Assembly (NCBI GenBank): GCA_024734495.1
Contig: JALMQS010000225.1
Span: 1,510,451-1,574,450, forward strand
Direction of reading: 5' to 3'
Length of the DNA: 64,000 nucleotides
From: Forficula auricularia
Lineage: Eukaryota > Arthropoda > Insecta > Dermaptera > Forficulidae
Notes under the pieces: generated by a model
The model's database searches: none
Told to the model about the DNA's origin: nothing
What the model saw: only the letters and a program-made list of their open reading frames with translations
Shown here: positions 43,901 through 56,039 of the stretch, in pieces
Position numbering within the stretch: the first letter of the stretch is position 1
How the letters are laid out: each line of letters begins with the position of its first letter
Translations under genes and position numbers: made by a program

Positions 43901-45048
43901 AAAATTGAAATAGGATGAAAATAGTATTTTTTAGAATTCGTAAATTAGGACGATAATTAATTTGTAATTTCAGATTGAAATTTTCTCTTTGTATTATCTT
44001 TCTAGTGGACTAAATTTCTTTTAATACTCAAGTCAGAGATACTAATGTAAATTAGATTTTAGAGGGGGTGAAAAACAACCCTTCTGACATCTAATTAAAA
44101 ATAATCCAATCCATTGGATATAAAAGATGAAACTCTTATATTTTTCTAAGAAAATTTAAATCTATTTCTATCGGCATCTTGAAATCTTTCAAACATATTT
44201 AATTCGAGGCTTCAAGAATCTTTTTAATTTATTAAAAATGAAAAAATAAAATTTAAATTGAAAAAAAAAAAATTATAGAAACAAAAAAAAACATTTCAAG
44301 CCATTGTTTTTGACAAACTTCTTAAATGTACCTAATATCTTTTGCTTTTGTCAAAAATATAATTTATTTCTCTATATATAATTTCTTTGATTAATTATTT
44401 TTTTGAAAAATTATTTTTTCTAATGTCCTTTGGTCATTCGATTGATTATAAATGGAGTTTTAAATCGGAGGAATGCGAATCAAGTTTCATTCCTAATATT
44501 TATTTTCTGAAACTCTCCGATATCTGCGCTTGTGTGGTTGCATGTGGTGTTTCTATACTATATATTAACTGGTATTAATAATAAATAATTAGAGAACATT
44601 TTTGATAGGTCGCCTTGCGTGGAGCCAATAAGCAAAGCAACATGTCCAACCTGAACTTGTAGACCATCCTTTTATAGCTGTTTTTGCTCAGCTTGCTTGC
44701 TTGCTTGGTTGCCCTGGTGGGAAACAACAACCGGGATACAAATATTCAGATAAATCAACATGCTTTCCGTATTTGTCATCTTTAGCACTTTCTTTCTCCC
44801 CAACTTGAATAAAATATATTTCATCATTTATTGTACAATAATAAATTATCAGCGAGGTGGATAATTTTTTATTTAATATCTTTTTATGGACTTCCATTTA
44901 GCCATTAAAAGCTGTTTGAAACAGGAACATCAATCACACCTTCGGAAATCTAAGAGATACATAGAATTTAAAATAAACATTGGATTAGTATACACTCTAA
45001 TTTTATCGAGACATTGATTGAATATTTTTCTTTTAGTTTTATTAATGA
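43901..45048. other. AT-rich sequence, no gene recognised
   Basis: A minus-strand frame at 44688-44897 and a plus-strand frame at 44387-44578 have no domain. 44600-44740 is slightly GC-richer with GCTTGCTTGCTTGCTTGG. Confidence 0.4.
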
Positions 45049-45841
45049 CTAGCTGCAAGGCCAGCCTTTGGCGGCCCTCTTGCTAGTCAGGGTGCTACAC
45101 TCCCTGGACTCCCACCCCACTAACCCTCACACCCCACTCCCGCCCTCTACACCCCCCGAAACACACACACCATGCACCCGTGTCCAACCACCGCCCCCAC
45201 ACCAACACTCCACCACGCACCCCATCCAACTCAGACCCCCACCCCCGTACCACACGACTACGCCTCTGGACCCTCACCTTAGCCATCCCATTCCACCACC
45301 CCCGCACCCCACCCCGTGGCCTCCATACTTGCGCACCACACGCCCGCGCCCAGTTTTTGCATTTCTAGCCTTCTAGTATACAAAATTTGGTTGAGTTTGG
45401 TCCAAGAGCAAGAATTTACATTTTTTCACCCTCCCCCTTTCTTGGGTGGTTTCTTGGAGGAATTTTTTTAAACAAAAGTTGTCCAAAATCACATCCCCTA
45501 CAACCTTGCTTATAAAAAATTTGCCTTAGGGTTAATAGTTTAGGAGTTATTTGTTAATTTTAATTCCTGGGCCCCCCAAACCCCCTTTTGGTGTCAAAAT
45601 ATCAAAACGTTATATATCTATAAACGTAAGATGGAAGATATCTGATTCAAATATGAAATTTCATAATAATCCCTTCAGCCGTTTTTACGTGAATCGTGAG
45701 CAACTTTTCGCGGAAACCACGGAAACATACAGACAGATAGACAGGAATTTTGTTGAGGGTGAAACGTGTGCAACCAAAATTAGGCATGATTTGGACCAAT
45801 ATACAGACAAAACCTTAATTTCGGCGGGCCTCTTACTAGGA
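45049..45841 (-). mobile_element. Helitron-like non-autonomous element
   Basis: Minus strand 3' end: a GC-rich hairpin AGGGCC...GGCCT (about 45080-45057) followed by GCAGCTAG and then T, the CTRR-T end of Helitrons. At the other end TCCTAGTAAGAGGCCCGCCG leads into TTTTGTCTGTATATTGG and CTCACGATTCACGTAAAAAC, resembling the 5' parts of insect Helitrons. The base before TC is G, not the expected A, so the 5' boundary is uncertain. The interior has an extremely C-rich tract (45105-45345). The frames there reflect composition and not genes. Confidence 0.5.
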
Positions 45842-45982
45842 CCCACCCCCGCCCCTATTATTAAATAACAATGAAATTAATTCACTTAAAACTTTTTGTT
45901 ACAGGACCCAGTGTGGATCAATCAATGATGGCTACAAATTTTAGGTAAGGAAAAAAATCATAATTTAGTAAAAATATATCTA

Positions 45983-46095
45983 ATAAGTGGATATCGATGA
46001 GGCAGTCCAAAAAAAGAGGAGGTAATTTACACTATCTTTTTATTCATAAAACTGACGTTTCGGAGGCTATTCCCTCCTTTTTGAGGGTTTTGAAA
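45983..46095 (-). repeat. Second copy of hammerhead-like repeat unit
   Basis: Matches 41000-41105 (TTTTTATTCATAAAACTGAC, GTTTCGGAGGC, TTCCCTCCTT), but CTGAAGA has become CTCAAAA on the minus strand, so the core is lost. GTGGATATCGATGAGGCAGT (45982-46001) is the inverse of a segment at 41180-41200. Confidence 0.55.
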
Positions 46096-46163
46096 AGTCA
46101 ATCTTATATATCTAATAATTATTAAATCGTAATTCACTCTGAGTGTTTGGTATGGTAAACCAG

Positions 46164-46205
46164 CGGTTTCCAACCAGGGAGGCGCGAGAATTTTTTAATA
46201 AATAA
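46164..46205 (+). mobile_element. hAT-like terminus
   Basis: CAGCGGTTTCCAACCAGGGA is a typical hAT end; no right end was found. Confidence 0.4.
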
Positions 46206-47329
46206 TTAATTTTCATTACCAAAATATGTTCAAATAAATAAAATTAAAAAATAAATTTGATAAACTTTGTAGCAATAAACAACAACAATTCTCACATTAA
46301 ATTCTAATGCGATAGATGTAGTTGCTTTAAATTATTAAAATATAATAATATAAAAATAAATATACAAATACGTTAGTGTGACCCTTATTTGGTTATTTTC
46401 AAAGTCAAAGAATTTTTATTAAATAATTTTTATTTAAAATAAACATACAGTATTAATATTATAACTCCTAAACACTAAGCATCAGGCTCTACTTATGCCT
46501 CTTTCAATTAGTATAGAGTTAAGGAGTTCACATATGAAGGGATAATTATTTTATCGGCGGGTATCTTTGGCCTGGCACTTATTCCATCCAAACCACTGGC
46601 CAACATCACGTCTTAATGAAGAGGTGTCTGTTTAATAAAGAAAAAGTGGATATACTAGGCCAAATCAAACGATAGAGAACACAGATGGCCTCATTAAAAC
46701 CATCGCTGCTTCCTAAGTGGTCAGGTTTAATATTTCCTGGGTTACAATTTTCTTCAAAGCTTGTCCTCTTTTCTTTCGTTAGCCTGATAAAAAACGTGAA
46801 TTCCGCAAGTGGAATAATGCATCGATTCATTGAGCTAATGGAATAATTAATTTAAAAGATAATATTTTCATTTCATACTATGGTACTTAATTTGAAAACA
46901 TTATTTATATAGTATATTTACATTTATTTAAGAAGCTCCTCTTAGTGAATAATTGTAAGAGACAATAAATATATCAATTTTACTAGAAAAACAACTATTT
47001 GTACGATAATTTTTAATTTATGAATGTCGATCAAGAAAAAAATCTAATGGTTATTTAGTTATTTCTAGATATAATGTCAATCTAAGTCTTCATCACTAGG
47101 AATCATATAATCGTATATTTAAATATATTTATTTATTATATATATTAAATAATCGTATACTTAAATATATTAAAAGATATTTCAATATGGTAGATTAAAT
47201 GGTGGACTTGGTGAAAATCATGAGATCCTTATACCAAGAACTTGGGTCACAACCTTCTCCATATCTGTTTTATACAGAGCAAAAGAATTATAAATGAGAA
47301 AAAAAACGATGTTATTTTATCGATTTCAT
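46206..47329. other. AT-rich sequence, no gene recognised
   Basis: 46480-46830 is less AT-rich and unique in the window. A minus-strand frame there (46606-46830) has no domain. The rest holds AT-rich low complexity. Confidence 0.4.
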
Positions 47330-48290
47330 CTATCTGGAGGTTCACAGTATGTCTATAATATAAGAAAATAGCATTTTGATTAAGAATTTTGTAGTTTAAA
47401 TGAAATTTTATGAAAAGATTCAATTTCTTCTCTTCGGGAGCGAATCAACTAAAAATGCCAAAAAGTTTTATTTTTTTCCCATTAGATATTTATTCAAATC
47501 TATTCAATTTTCATATCTTTGTGTTATTTTCATTTATCTTTTATATCAAATAATTATTATTAGGAAATTTGCATTTTAAAGGGTAGTTTATTTGAACTCC
47601 AATTTGAAAAAAGGCTAATAACGCCGTTGAAATTTTTTTAAAAAATATCAAATTAATAAATCTTATAAAACAATTAATTATTAGTAATTTAATTTAATTT
47701 TGAACGAAATCGATTCAGTACTTTTTGAGAAAATCGTCAAAAACCCCTAAAACCGTTTTAGAAACATTTTAAAATTCACCTCCATCTCACAAGTCAATAT
47801 TTCGTTTTATATGACTTTTTTAACTTTTTTCAAAGGCATCTTTCTTTCAAAAAAAAACACCATTTTTTAGAAGGTTTTCGGGGTTTTTGACCATTTTCTC
47901 AAAAAGTACTGAAACGATTTCATTCAAAATTGAAGCAAATTATTATTAATTAATTGTTTTATAATATCTATTAATTTCATATTTTTAAAAAAAATTTCAA
48001 CGGAGTTATTAGAGTTTATTCAATTGGATTTCAAATAAATTACCCTTTTTAATGCAATTTTCCTAGTAATAGTTATTTGATATAAAATATAAATGAAAAT
48101 AATACAAAGAAATGAAAATTCAATAGATTTGATTCATTATGTAATTAGAAAAAAATAAAACATATTGAAATTTCTAGTTGATTCGATGCTAAAGATAAAA
48201 AATTAGATGTTTTCATACAATTTCATTCAATGTGTAAAATTCTTAATTGAAATGTTATTTTTTATATTCGAAGATGTTGTGGACCTACTT
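47330..48290. mobile_element. Large diverged palindrome
   Basis: The left arm (about 47330-47780) pairs with the right arm (about 47850-48290): GCATTTTGATTAAGAATTTT with AAAATTCTTAATTGAAATGT, TTATATCAAATAATTATTAT with its inverse near 48065-48085, and CTCAAAAAGTACTGAA with TTCAGTACTTTTTGAG. Spacer about 70-100 bp. Pairing may continue further out. The right arm also forms the start of the tandem duplication at 47996. Confidence 0.8.
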
Positions 48291-50337
48291 AATAGTTGAT
48301 ATTGATGAAATAAGATCGATTTCTTTTTTATTTTTTATTTTTTTGTGCTGTTTTATCGTGATCTTGGGACGCAAGTGTCTCTGCGTGAATGATATGTTTT
48401 GGATACATGAAGTTCATCCATTCTACACTATTCGAATATTTTTTAACATATTAAAATTTAATATATTTAAATATTCGATAAAGTATATATATCGATATAA
48501 TAAATTAATAAAATAAATAAATAAAATAATTAATAATATTATTATATTAGATAAATTCACTGGGCCTCAAAGAGCAGAGCAAAGCAATTTGAATATCATT
48601 AATTTTAAATAACTAATTAATTGAAAGTGTTAATTGAACATATTTATTATTTTACTAAGTTATTATATTATTATTTCAAATAATGTTTGTATTTATCCAG
48701 CGATTTCAAAACGTAAGAATAAATGGAAAATTCACTTAAATACTAATTGTAAAAGATCTATGAAAAAATAATTACTACTTATATAAATTACATTCCGAAT
48801 GGTATTTATCTATTTTTGAATAAAAGAGTGAAAAGAACTGTCCACGCCATAAACTAGTATTTCTCAAGGCTTCTATGTTTGGGTTTTGAAAAGAGGAAAG
48901 AAACTTTTTTTTTATCTAATCCACATTCTTAAACGGGTTTCAGAATTTGATGCAGTTCAGTCAAAAAAGGCGAAGAGCTTAACAACAAATGACTTTCATC
49001 TTCCTTAAATGCTAGTCGAATTTTCATAGACTTTTCTAAATTCAATACACTTGAGAGTAGAGTAATCAGAAAACACTTCCCTTATGAACTGATTTGGGGC
49101 TTAAAAGTATAATGAATTCAATGTTATTTTTATTTACAAGATATTAACTTGTTAGATGCGACCTTTAGTCTTTACCTTTTAAACTTCAAATTGAGGCTTA
49201 TCGTTTTCAAAATGGAATCAAATAATTTCAACTGAGATTAATCAATTTTAAAAAGGAATTAATTCAATTAAAGTCAATTTAAGGAACATGCGCGATTCGG
49301 TTGATTCTAAGGTTGGTGATCGTATTTAGACATTGAATGCTATTGGAATTCTTAAGGGCTTTCGAATCACTTTTTAACCGACTTCAAAAAAGGAGGAGGT
49401 TCTCTATTCGATTGAATTTTTTTTTTTTTTTTTTTTTGTGCCTATGTTACCTCATATCTCCGCCAATTTTCAACCGATTTTTGAAAATTTTTTTTGCATT
49501 AGATTCAGTCTAGCTTTCGATTGGTCCCATTTTTTTTTCGATTTTTTCATAGGTATTAGACCTTTTTTATTAGGTTGTTTAAGGTTTGTTTAGACCTAAC
49601 CTCTTTGTTTATGAACGATTTCGATGAGTTCTTTTTTTATCAAAGGGGTGTCTTAGGGATGGTGTCATATTAATTTGGTAAAGTTCTGATGATATAATCA
49701 CTATTAATAACATCACTAAAAAGAGAAAAATAAAAATTTTTAAGAAAAAAATAAAAACCGACTTCAAAAAATTAAGTGCAACAAATATAAAAATACACTA
49801 AAAGGTATAAAATAATTATTATCTTATTTAGTTACAACTAAACGACGAAATATTAACACGAAATTACTTTTTGAAGTTGGTACCAAACATATACCTTTTA
49901 TGAATCGCACTCGACGGATCTTACTTAGTACGTTTGGCGGGTACGCTCGCGCTTATAGGTATAGTTTGTTTGGCACCGACTTTAAAAAGTAATTTCGTCT
50001 TCGTCGTTTAGTTGTAACTATAAGATAATAATTATTTACGAGAATGTATTTTTTATATTTTGTTGCATAATTTTTTTCTTAAAAATTTTTGTCTTACGTG
50101 TCTCCATACTCTTTGAAATTGATTGGGGGAGTTGTAAAAAAAAATACTGGATTTTGCGACACTTTAACTTTGCTAGAAGCTCCAACTCAACTCCTATTTT
50201 AGTTTTTTTTTATATAAAACTCTTAGATTTATATAGATATTCTGCATTTTTCGGACAGAATATGACCCGAATCCTCAAAAGTATCATGGAAAATTTTGGA
50301 TATCTATAAGTCTAGAGTTTTATCAAAAAAGTGGTCC
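47996..50337. repeat. Tandem duplication, copy A (with transposon)
   Basis: From TTCAACGGAGTTATTAGAGT to GTGGTCC. Almost identical to copy B (50338-51993), except for an inserted element at about 49375-50088, a shorter TA tract near 48482-48495 and the lack of 18 bp between two GGGCCT words (48561). The duplicated 89-codon frame (48247, 50589) is not taken as a gene: it changes at its 3' end and has no domain. Confidence 0.9.
49375..50088. mobile_element. ACCGACTTC-family element in copy A only
   Basis: Begins AACCGACTTCAAAAAAGGAG; ends near TTCTTAAAAATTTTT. A long inner palindrome (ACCGACTTCAAAAAATTAAG at 49757 to about 50070) includes AGTTACAACTAAACGACGAA and its inverse. Copy B has the empty site (ATCACTTTTGTCTTGC at 51741), so the insertion is bounded to within a T run; a TTTT target duplication is possible. 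No coding sequence. Confidence 0.85.
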
Positions 50338-51993
50338 TTCAACGGAGTTATTAGAGTTTATTCAATTGGATTTCAAATAAATTACCCTTTTTAATGCAAT
50401 TTTCCTAGTAATAGTTATTTGATATAAAATATAAATGAAAATAATACAAAGAAATGAAAATTCAATAGATTTGATTCATTATGTAATTAGAAAAAAATAA
50501 AACATATTGAAATTTCTAGTTGATTCGATGCTAAAGATAAAAAATTAGATGTTTTCATACAATTTCATTCAATGTGTAAAATTCTTAATTGAAATGTTAT
50601 TTTTTATATTCGAAGATGTTGTGGACCTACTTAATAGTTGATATTGATGAAATAAGATCGATTTCTTTTTTATTTTTTATTTTTTTGTGCTGTTTTATCG
50701 TGATCTTGGGACGCAAGTGTCTCTGCGTGAATGATATGTTTTGGATACATGAAGTTCATCCATTCTACACTATTCGAATATTTTTTAACATATTAAAATT
50801 TAATATATTTAAATATTCGATAAAGTATATATATATATATATATATATCGATATAATAAATTAATAAAATAAATAAATAAAATAATTAATAATATTATTA
50901 TATTAGATAAATTCACTGGGCCTGGCAACCATCATGGGCCTCAAAGAGCAGAGCAAAGCAATTTGAATATCATTAATTTTAAATAACTAATTAATTGAAA
51001 GTGTTAATTGAACATATTTATTATTTTACTAAGTTATTATATTATTATTTCAAATAATGTTTGTATTTATCCAGCGATTTCAAAACGTAAGAATAAATGG
51101 AAAATTCACTTAAATACTAATTGTAAAAGATCTATGAAAAAATAATTACTACTTATATAAATTACATTCCGAATGGTATTTATCTATTTTTGAATAAAAG
51201 AGTGAAAAGAACTGTCCACGCCATAAACTAGTATTTCTCAAGGCTTCTATGTTTGGGTTTTGAAAAGAGGAAAGAAACTTTTTTTTTATCTAATCCACAT
51301 TCTTAAACGGGTTTCAGAATTTGATGCAGTTCAGTCAAAAAAGGCGAAGAGCTTAACAACAAATGACTTTCATCTTCCTTAAATGCTAGTCGAATTTTCA
51401 TAGACTTTTCTAAATTCAATACACTTGAGAGTAGAGTAATCAGAAAACACTTCCTTTATGAACTGATTTGGGGCTTAAAAGTATAATGAATTCAATGTTA
51501 TTTTTATTTACAAGATATTAACTTGTTAGATGCGACCTTTAGTCTTTACCTTTTAAACTTCAAATTGAGGCTTATCGTTTTCAAAATGGAATTAAATAAT
51601 TTCAACTGAGATTAATCAATTTTAAAAAGGAATTAATTCAATTAAAGTCAATTTAAGGAACATGCGCGATTCGGTTGATTCTAAGGTTGGTGATCGTATT
51701 TAGACATTGAATGCTATTGGAATTCTTAAGGGCTTTCGAATCACTTTTGTCTTGCGTGTCTCCATACTCTTTGAAATTGATTGGGGGAGTTGTAAAAAAA
51801 AATACTGGATTTTGCGACACTTTAACTTTGCTAGAAGCTCAACTCAACTCTATTAGTTTTTTTTTTATATAAAACTCTTAGATTTATATAGATATTCTGC
51901 ATTTTTCGGACAGAATATGACCCGAATCCTCAAAAGAATCATGGAAAATTTTGGATATCTATAAGTCTAAGAGTTTTATCAAAAAAGTGGTCC
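50338..51993. repeat. Tandem duplication, copy B (empty site)
   Basis: About 1656 bp matching copy A, with a (TA)n tract expanded at 50826-50848 and an extra GGCAACCATCAT between GGGCCT words near 50930. It lacks the left arm of the palindrome, since the duplication began inside the right arm. Confidence 0.9.
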
Positions 51994-53991
51994 AAGTAAA
52001 CGTTCAAGTCAACAAAATTTTCTAGAAAATGAGATAAGAATCAAGTTTCTAGAATGAGTGGTTTTCATTTTATAAAGGAAAAGCTGCGATTTTTTTCAAA
52101 AAATTTGAGTTTTTCAAAAATTCAACCTGATTGCGGCACGGGTTACCATTATCCAATTAAGATTGAACTTTGCATTGTAGCAAATTTAATCTATGTAGTT
52201 TAAAAATATATAAACTAATATTTGTCGAAAACGTGCTCCCTCATGGTCAAAATGGGAAAAAATTGAAAAAAGTCAGAGTTTTTGTGGATATTCAAAAGTG
52301 ACCTCGGCCCCCCCCCCCCCCCCCGGCCGTTTTTTGACCCCCATTAAAAATCGAACTACCGTGGGACCAATTTTCGTATTTTTTTAATCAAATCGAAATG
52401 TTGTCCTCTCCAATTTACTATAGAACGGTTATTTACAAAATGGACCGTTTTCGAGTTATAAGCGAAAAACTGGAAAAAGTTGGAAAATTTCGAGGTGTTT
52501 TGCTCAATTAAAAGTTGTCCCCTCACACTTTCGAGGTCACAAACTTAGATTTGCCATACCCACACCATACCAAACGACCCTAGAAAAAAATATTTTCCCG
52601 CAATTAATATCAGCTGAACCACTTATTGGATCCTCTAAATACTGGGCTATAGTTAATAATATTTGAAATGACCAGTATAAGCAGAAGCTGAACAAACAAA
52701 AAATAATTAAATAATATATGCGTAGCTATAGGATAATTTTTATTTAGATCATGCAAAGGTCTATCCCTTTGATTTATATATAAATTCACGGTCACTGCTA
52801 TACTCTCGGTAAGAATTAATTTGACGTTAGCTCCCACTGTAAGTTGTAATTCTTTCTAATTCAATCAGTTCTGAATTGTAAATTAAAAATTATAATGTAT
52901 ATTGAAAAATAAGATTTGGTTATGCGTATATCACGGTTATTTATAAAGTGGTCCCAGCTGAGCGGCTGCATAGCTGAGGTCCTTCCTTCTTTTCCCCTCT
53001 GTACAGCCTCCAATCGCTGCCAATATTTATATACTCGTGAACCATTCGGATGGGTTTTAGTGTCAGTCTGATTATGGTTTAAGTGCCTGTCTATATCATG
53101 ATAGGCATTATATTGTTTTATTATTGATCCATTAAAAACCTTTAAAGTTCTTCAAGCCTTTTTATGTCTATATCATACCTGGCAAGTAAGGGGGATGGGC
53201 CGGAGGGGGCTCCAACTTCTTAATAGAATGCATCTTTGATGCTTCATACAATGATGGAAACATTTTCAAAGTTTAATCAAAAAAAGCAGCCAAATGTGTG
53301 CAACATTTGCATAAAGAGGATTTCTTACCTAAATATTGTATATGTTTGTCCCGAGGATAAATATTTTCAAATAAAATTGAAAATAATGAAGAATGGATGC
53401 ATTTCAAAACCGAGCTATTACACTAAAAACGTCTCCGCTCTTTTTTCTTATTTTATAAATACTATCAAGGAATGTGTTTTAATTAAAAACAATAATTACT
53501 CCAAAAACTTGCGATTCATCAAGGAAAAATTTTGTATTTTCTTTTTTCAGTTGAAAATTTATTTAATTTTTAAAATACAATTGCACCTGTTTTTGGACGT
53601 ACGATAAAATTCAGTTATCTGCTTACAAAAATATTTCCTTAAAAGTATGTTTAATAAAATTTCTATTTTGCCTCAATTATTTGGTGGCCCGAACAGTCAG
53701 TTAAGAGAAAACATTGCTTCTAATAATTATAAGACCAGCCGTACCTGAACTCTCGTGTAAGAAATATTTTTTTGACGGAGACGATATTAGGAACACTTTT
53801 TTCGAAAATTGGATTTTGACTTTTTTTTATCTTTTTACTTATTTACTTTTTGCTTTTATAAAAATCCAAAAACCAACTTCAGGCCCTAATACTACATAGT
53901 TTTGACTCCACAGAGATAACTTTTTTTTGTAAAATATTTATTAAGGACTGAGTTATAGGTAAATTCCTTCAGGTGACGATATTTGGGTCCC
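51994..53991. other. AT-rich sequence with a C homopolymer; no gene
   Basis: A run of 17 C lies at 52308-52324. The 123-codon frame at 53236-53607 (FSKFNQKKQPNVCNICIKRI at its N-terminal part) has C-x-x-C spacing only once and no recognisable domain; its 3' half is low-complexity. 52745-53150 is slightly less AT-rich. Confidence 0.4.
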
Positions 53992-54376
53992 TTAGGGGCA
54001 TCCCTAAATTACCTGGCGATTTTTCGACCCCCATGGTGAGATGTCGTGAGATTTGGCTCAACCCCTCCACCCCTCCAATATCAAGTGAGATTTTTCAAAA
54101 TGCGTATTTTTAGTGTAAATACGTTAATCTGTGCTTGATTGCTTTGGATTTTTTAAAAAACATAATTTGCTTAATTATTTTTATTTAAGACTATTTAAGA
54201 CTCTATTATTATTATTATTACTTAATTTAATCCAGTTTTCTAGGAATTTTACACTGTTTCTAGTGGAAAAAATACATAATATTTTCCGAGAACCCCCTCT
54301 CCCCCACGTGAGATTGGGTGAGATTCGGCTCGACCCCCTTCCCCCCTAACACCTCACGAAATTTAGGGATGCCCCC
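53992..54376. mobile_element. TIR element with GGGGCATCCCTAAATT ends
   Basis: GGGGCATCCCTAAATT (53996-54011) and AATTTAGGGATGCCCC (about 54358-54373) are perfect inverted ends. Sub-terminal GTGAGATTTGGCTC and GTGAGATTCGGCTC occur as direct words. Same superfamily style as 12330-12692. About 380 bp; the frames inside are not genes. Confidence 0.7.
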
Positions 54377-54770
54377 TTACCTTATTTTGTATCTTGAATC
54401 TGTATTTCAAATACTTGCATCTCACATCTCTGCTTGTAGGTATGTATGTGAGCAAAGCACGTACCCAGGGAGGGGGCTAAGCGGGCTAAAGCACCCTCTG
54501 AAATTCTGGAAAATTCGAAGAATCTAGCCCATTGCGAAAACGTATACTTCGGAAAAAATCGTAAAACAATACTGATTTTCATAAGTGTCAAAGTTTTTTG
54601 CGAGAAGTAATTAAATTCTATTTCATCCTGGCCATCAATACATTGGGACTACAAAGTGGATCCCGACAAAGTCCTTGATATCATAACAGCTACGAAATCT
54701 CGACGTCTGAACTTGTGAATTCGTTTTTTGATGCGTTATAATGGATCAATTGTTTATGTAAATTATAGAT

Positions 54771-55774
54771 CAGAGGTGGCCACAACGTGGCTCGCGAGCC
54801 GCATGCGGCTCTTCAGTCAATCTCGTGCGGCTCTTGAACCCTCTTGAATAATACTGATTTTAAAAAGTACAGGGTGGGGCATAAAGATCTACCACATTTT
54901 AAAGAGGTATAAAAAAATGAAAAAATTTAACTAAAAAGAAATTCAGATATATTTTTGAAAGAACATAAAATAATTTTTTTTACTGTATTTTAAACATTAT
55001 CAGACAAAGGGCAGGGTAGAGGGGGTCAAAAAATGAAAATTCTAGCCTTTTCGACCAAACTCAACCAAATTTTGTATATTGCACATATTCTGTGGGCCCC
55101 AAAAAGGCTAGAAATGCAAAAACTAATCACCCAAAATGGGGGGAGGGTCAAAAATGAAAATTCTGGCCCTTTCGACCAAACTCAACCAAATTTTGTATAC
55201 ATATTCTGTGGACCCTCAGAAGGCTAGAAATGCAAAAACTAACCACTCAAAATGGAGAGAGGGTCAAAAATGAAAATTCTAACCTTTTCGACCAATATCT
55301 ATGTATACAAAATTTGATTAGTTTTTACATTTCTAGCCTTCTTGGGATACAGAGAATATGTATACAAAATTTGGTTGAGTTTGGTCAAAAGGGCTAGAAT
55401 TTTTTTTGACCCTCCCTCTTTTATCTGATAAGTTTTTAAATATATTTAAAAAAATTTCATTTATTTTCTCTTCAAAAATATATTTAGTTTTTTCTAGTTA
55501 AATTTTTTCATTTTTTTATATCTCTTCAAAATGTGGTAGATCTTTATGCCCACCCTGTATAATAATTAAATTAAAAAAATAATAATACAAAATTTATTTT
55601 TGTAATGTTATAAAGTAGAGCAAAAAATATATGTTACTTCATTTATATTTTATAAAATAAAAAAATGTGTCTTTTTTTTAATAAACCATTAATTAATCTC
55701 CAAAGAATGTGGCTCGCTTTGAAACAGTTTTATAAATTTGCGGCTCCCAAAGTTAAGGTTAGTGGCCACCCCTG
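54771..55774 (+). mobile_element. hAT MITE with perfect 8-bp target duplication
   Basis: CAGAGGTGGCCACAACGTGG to GTTAGTGGCCACCCCTG, with TTATAGAT on both sides (54763-54770 and 55775-55782). Without its nested insertion it is about 314 bp and contains no transposase. Its ends match the hAT at 42687-43617, so both probably used the same enzyme. Confidence 0.95.
54870..55557. mobile_element. TA-flanked element nested in the hAT MITE
   Basis: CAGGGTGGGGCATAAAGATC and GATCTTTATGCCCACCCTG are inverted ends of about 70 bp, flanked by TA (54868-54869 and 55558-55559). The related hAT at 42687 has the uninterrupted AAAAAGTATAATAATT. Inside are three direct units of about 116-122 bp starting GTCAAAAAnTGAAAATTCT (55025, 55147, 55263), followed by an inverted partial copy (55295-55435). 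Similar wording (ATACAAAATTTGGTTGAGTT) lies at 45379 within the Helitron-like element. Confidence 0.9.
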
Positions 55775-55782
55775 TTATAGAT

Positions 55783-56039
55783 TATGGGAAAACTCGTGAA
55801 AATGTCAATGATTGTAATAAAAAATTAGTTTTCTATTTGATTATGATCATGTTTGATTATCAGAGTATAAATATTGAAAACTTCACTTTTAAAAATCACC
55901 TCACCCCCCCCACCCCCCCTTGATGTGAGCTTCAAGCAAAGTAGACATTCTTTAATTTTTCTTATAAATTTTAATTTACTATTTATTAAAGCTTAAATTA
56001 AAATGAATTACAACTTCAGGTGTGAGTTATACTAAAATT
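55783..56039. other. AT-rich sequence, no gene seen
   Basis: Contains a C-rich patch at 55902-55919. No gene. Confidence 0.5.

Noticed and set aside
45068..45376. Proline/histidine-rich ORFs on both strands
   Set aside because: Long open frames here follow from the extreme C-richness; all frames lack stops for that reason.
48247..50864. Duplicated 89-91 codon ORF as a real gene pair
   Set aside because: The frames are identical only because the DNA is duplicated; they lie in a palindrome arm, have no domain and end in a variable TA tract.
52308..52324. C homopolymer as a functional element
   Set aside because: Could be biological, but its exact length is unreliable in sequencing; nothing else around it suggests a function.
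53236..53607. 123-codon ORF as a host gene
   Set aside because: No recognisable domain, low-complexity C-terminal half, no supporting promoter or splice context; kept only as a remark.
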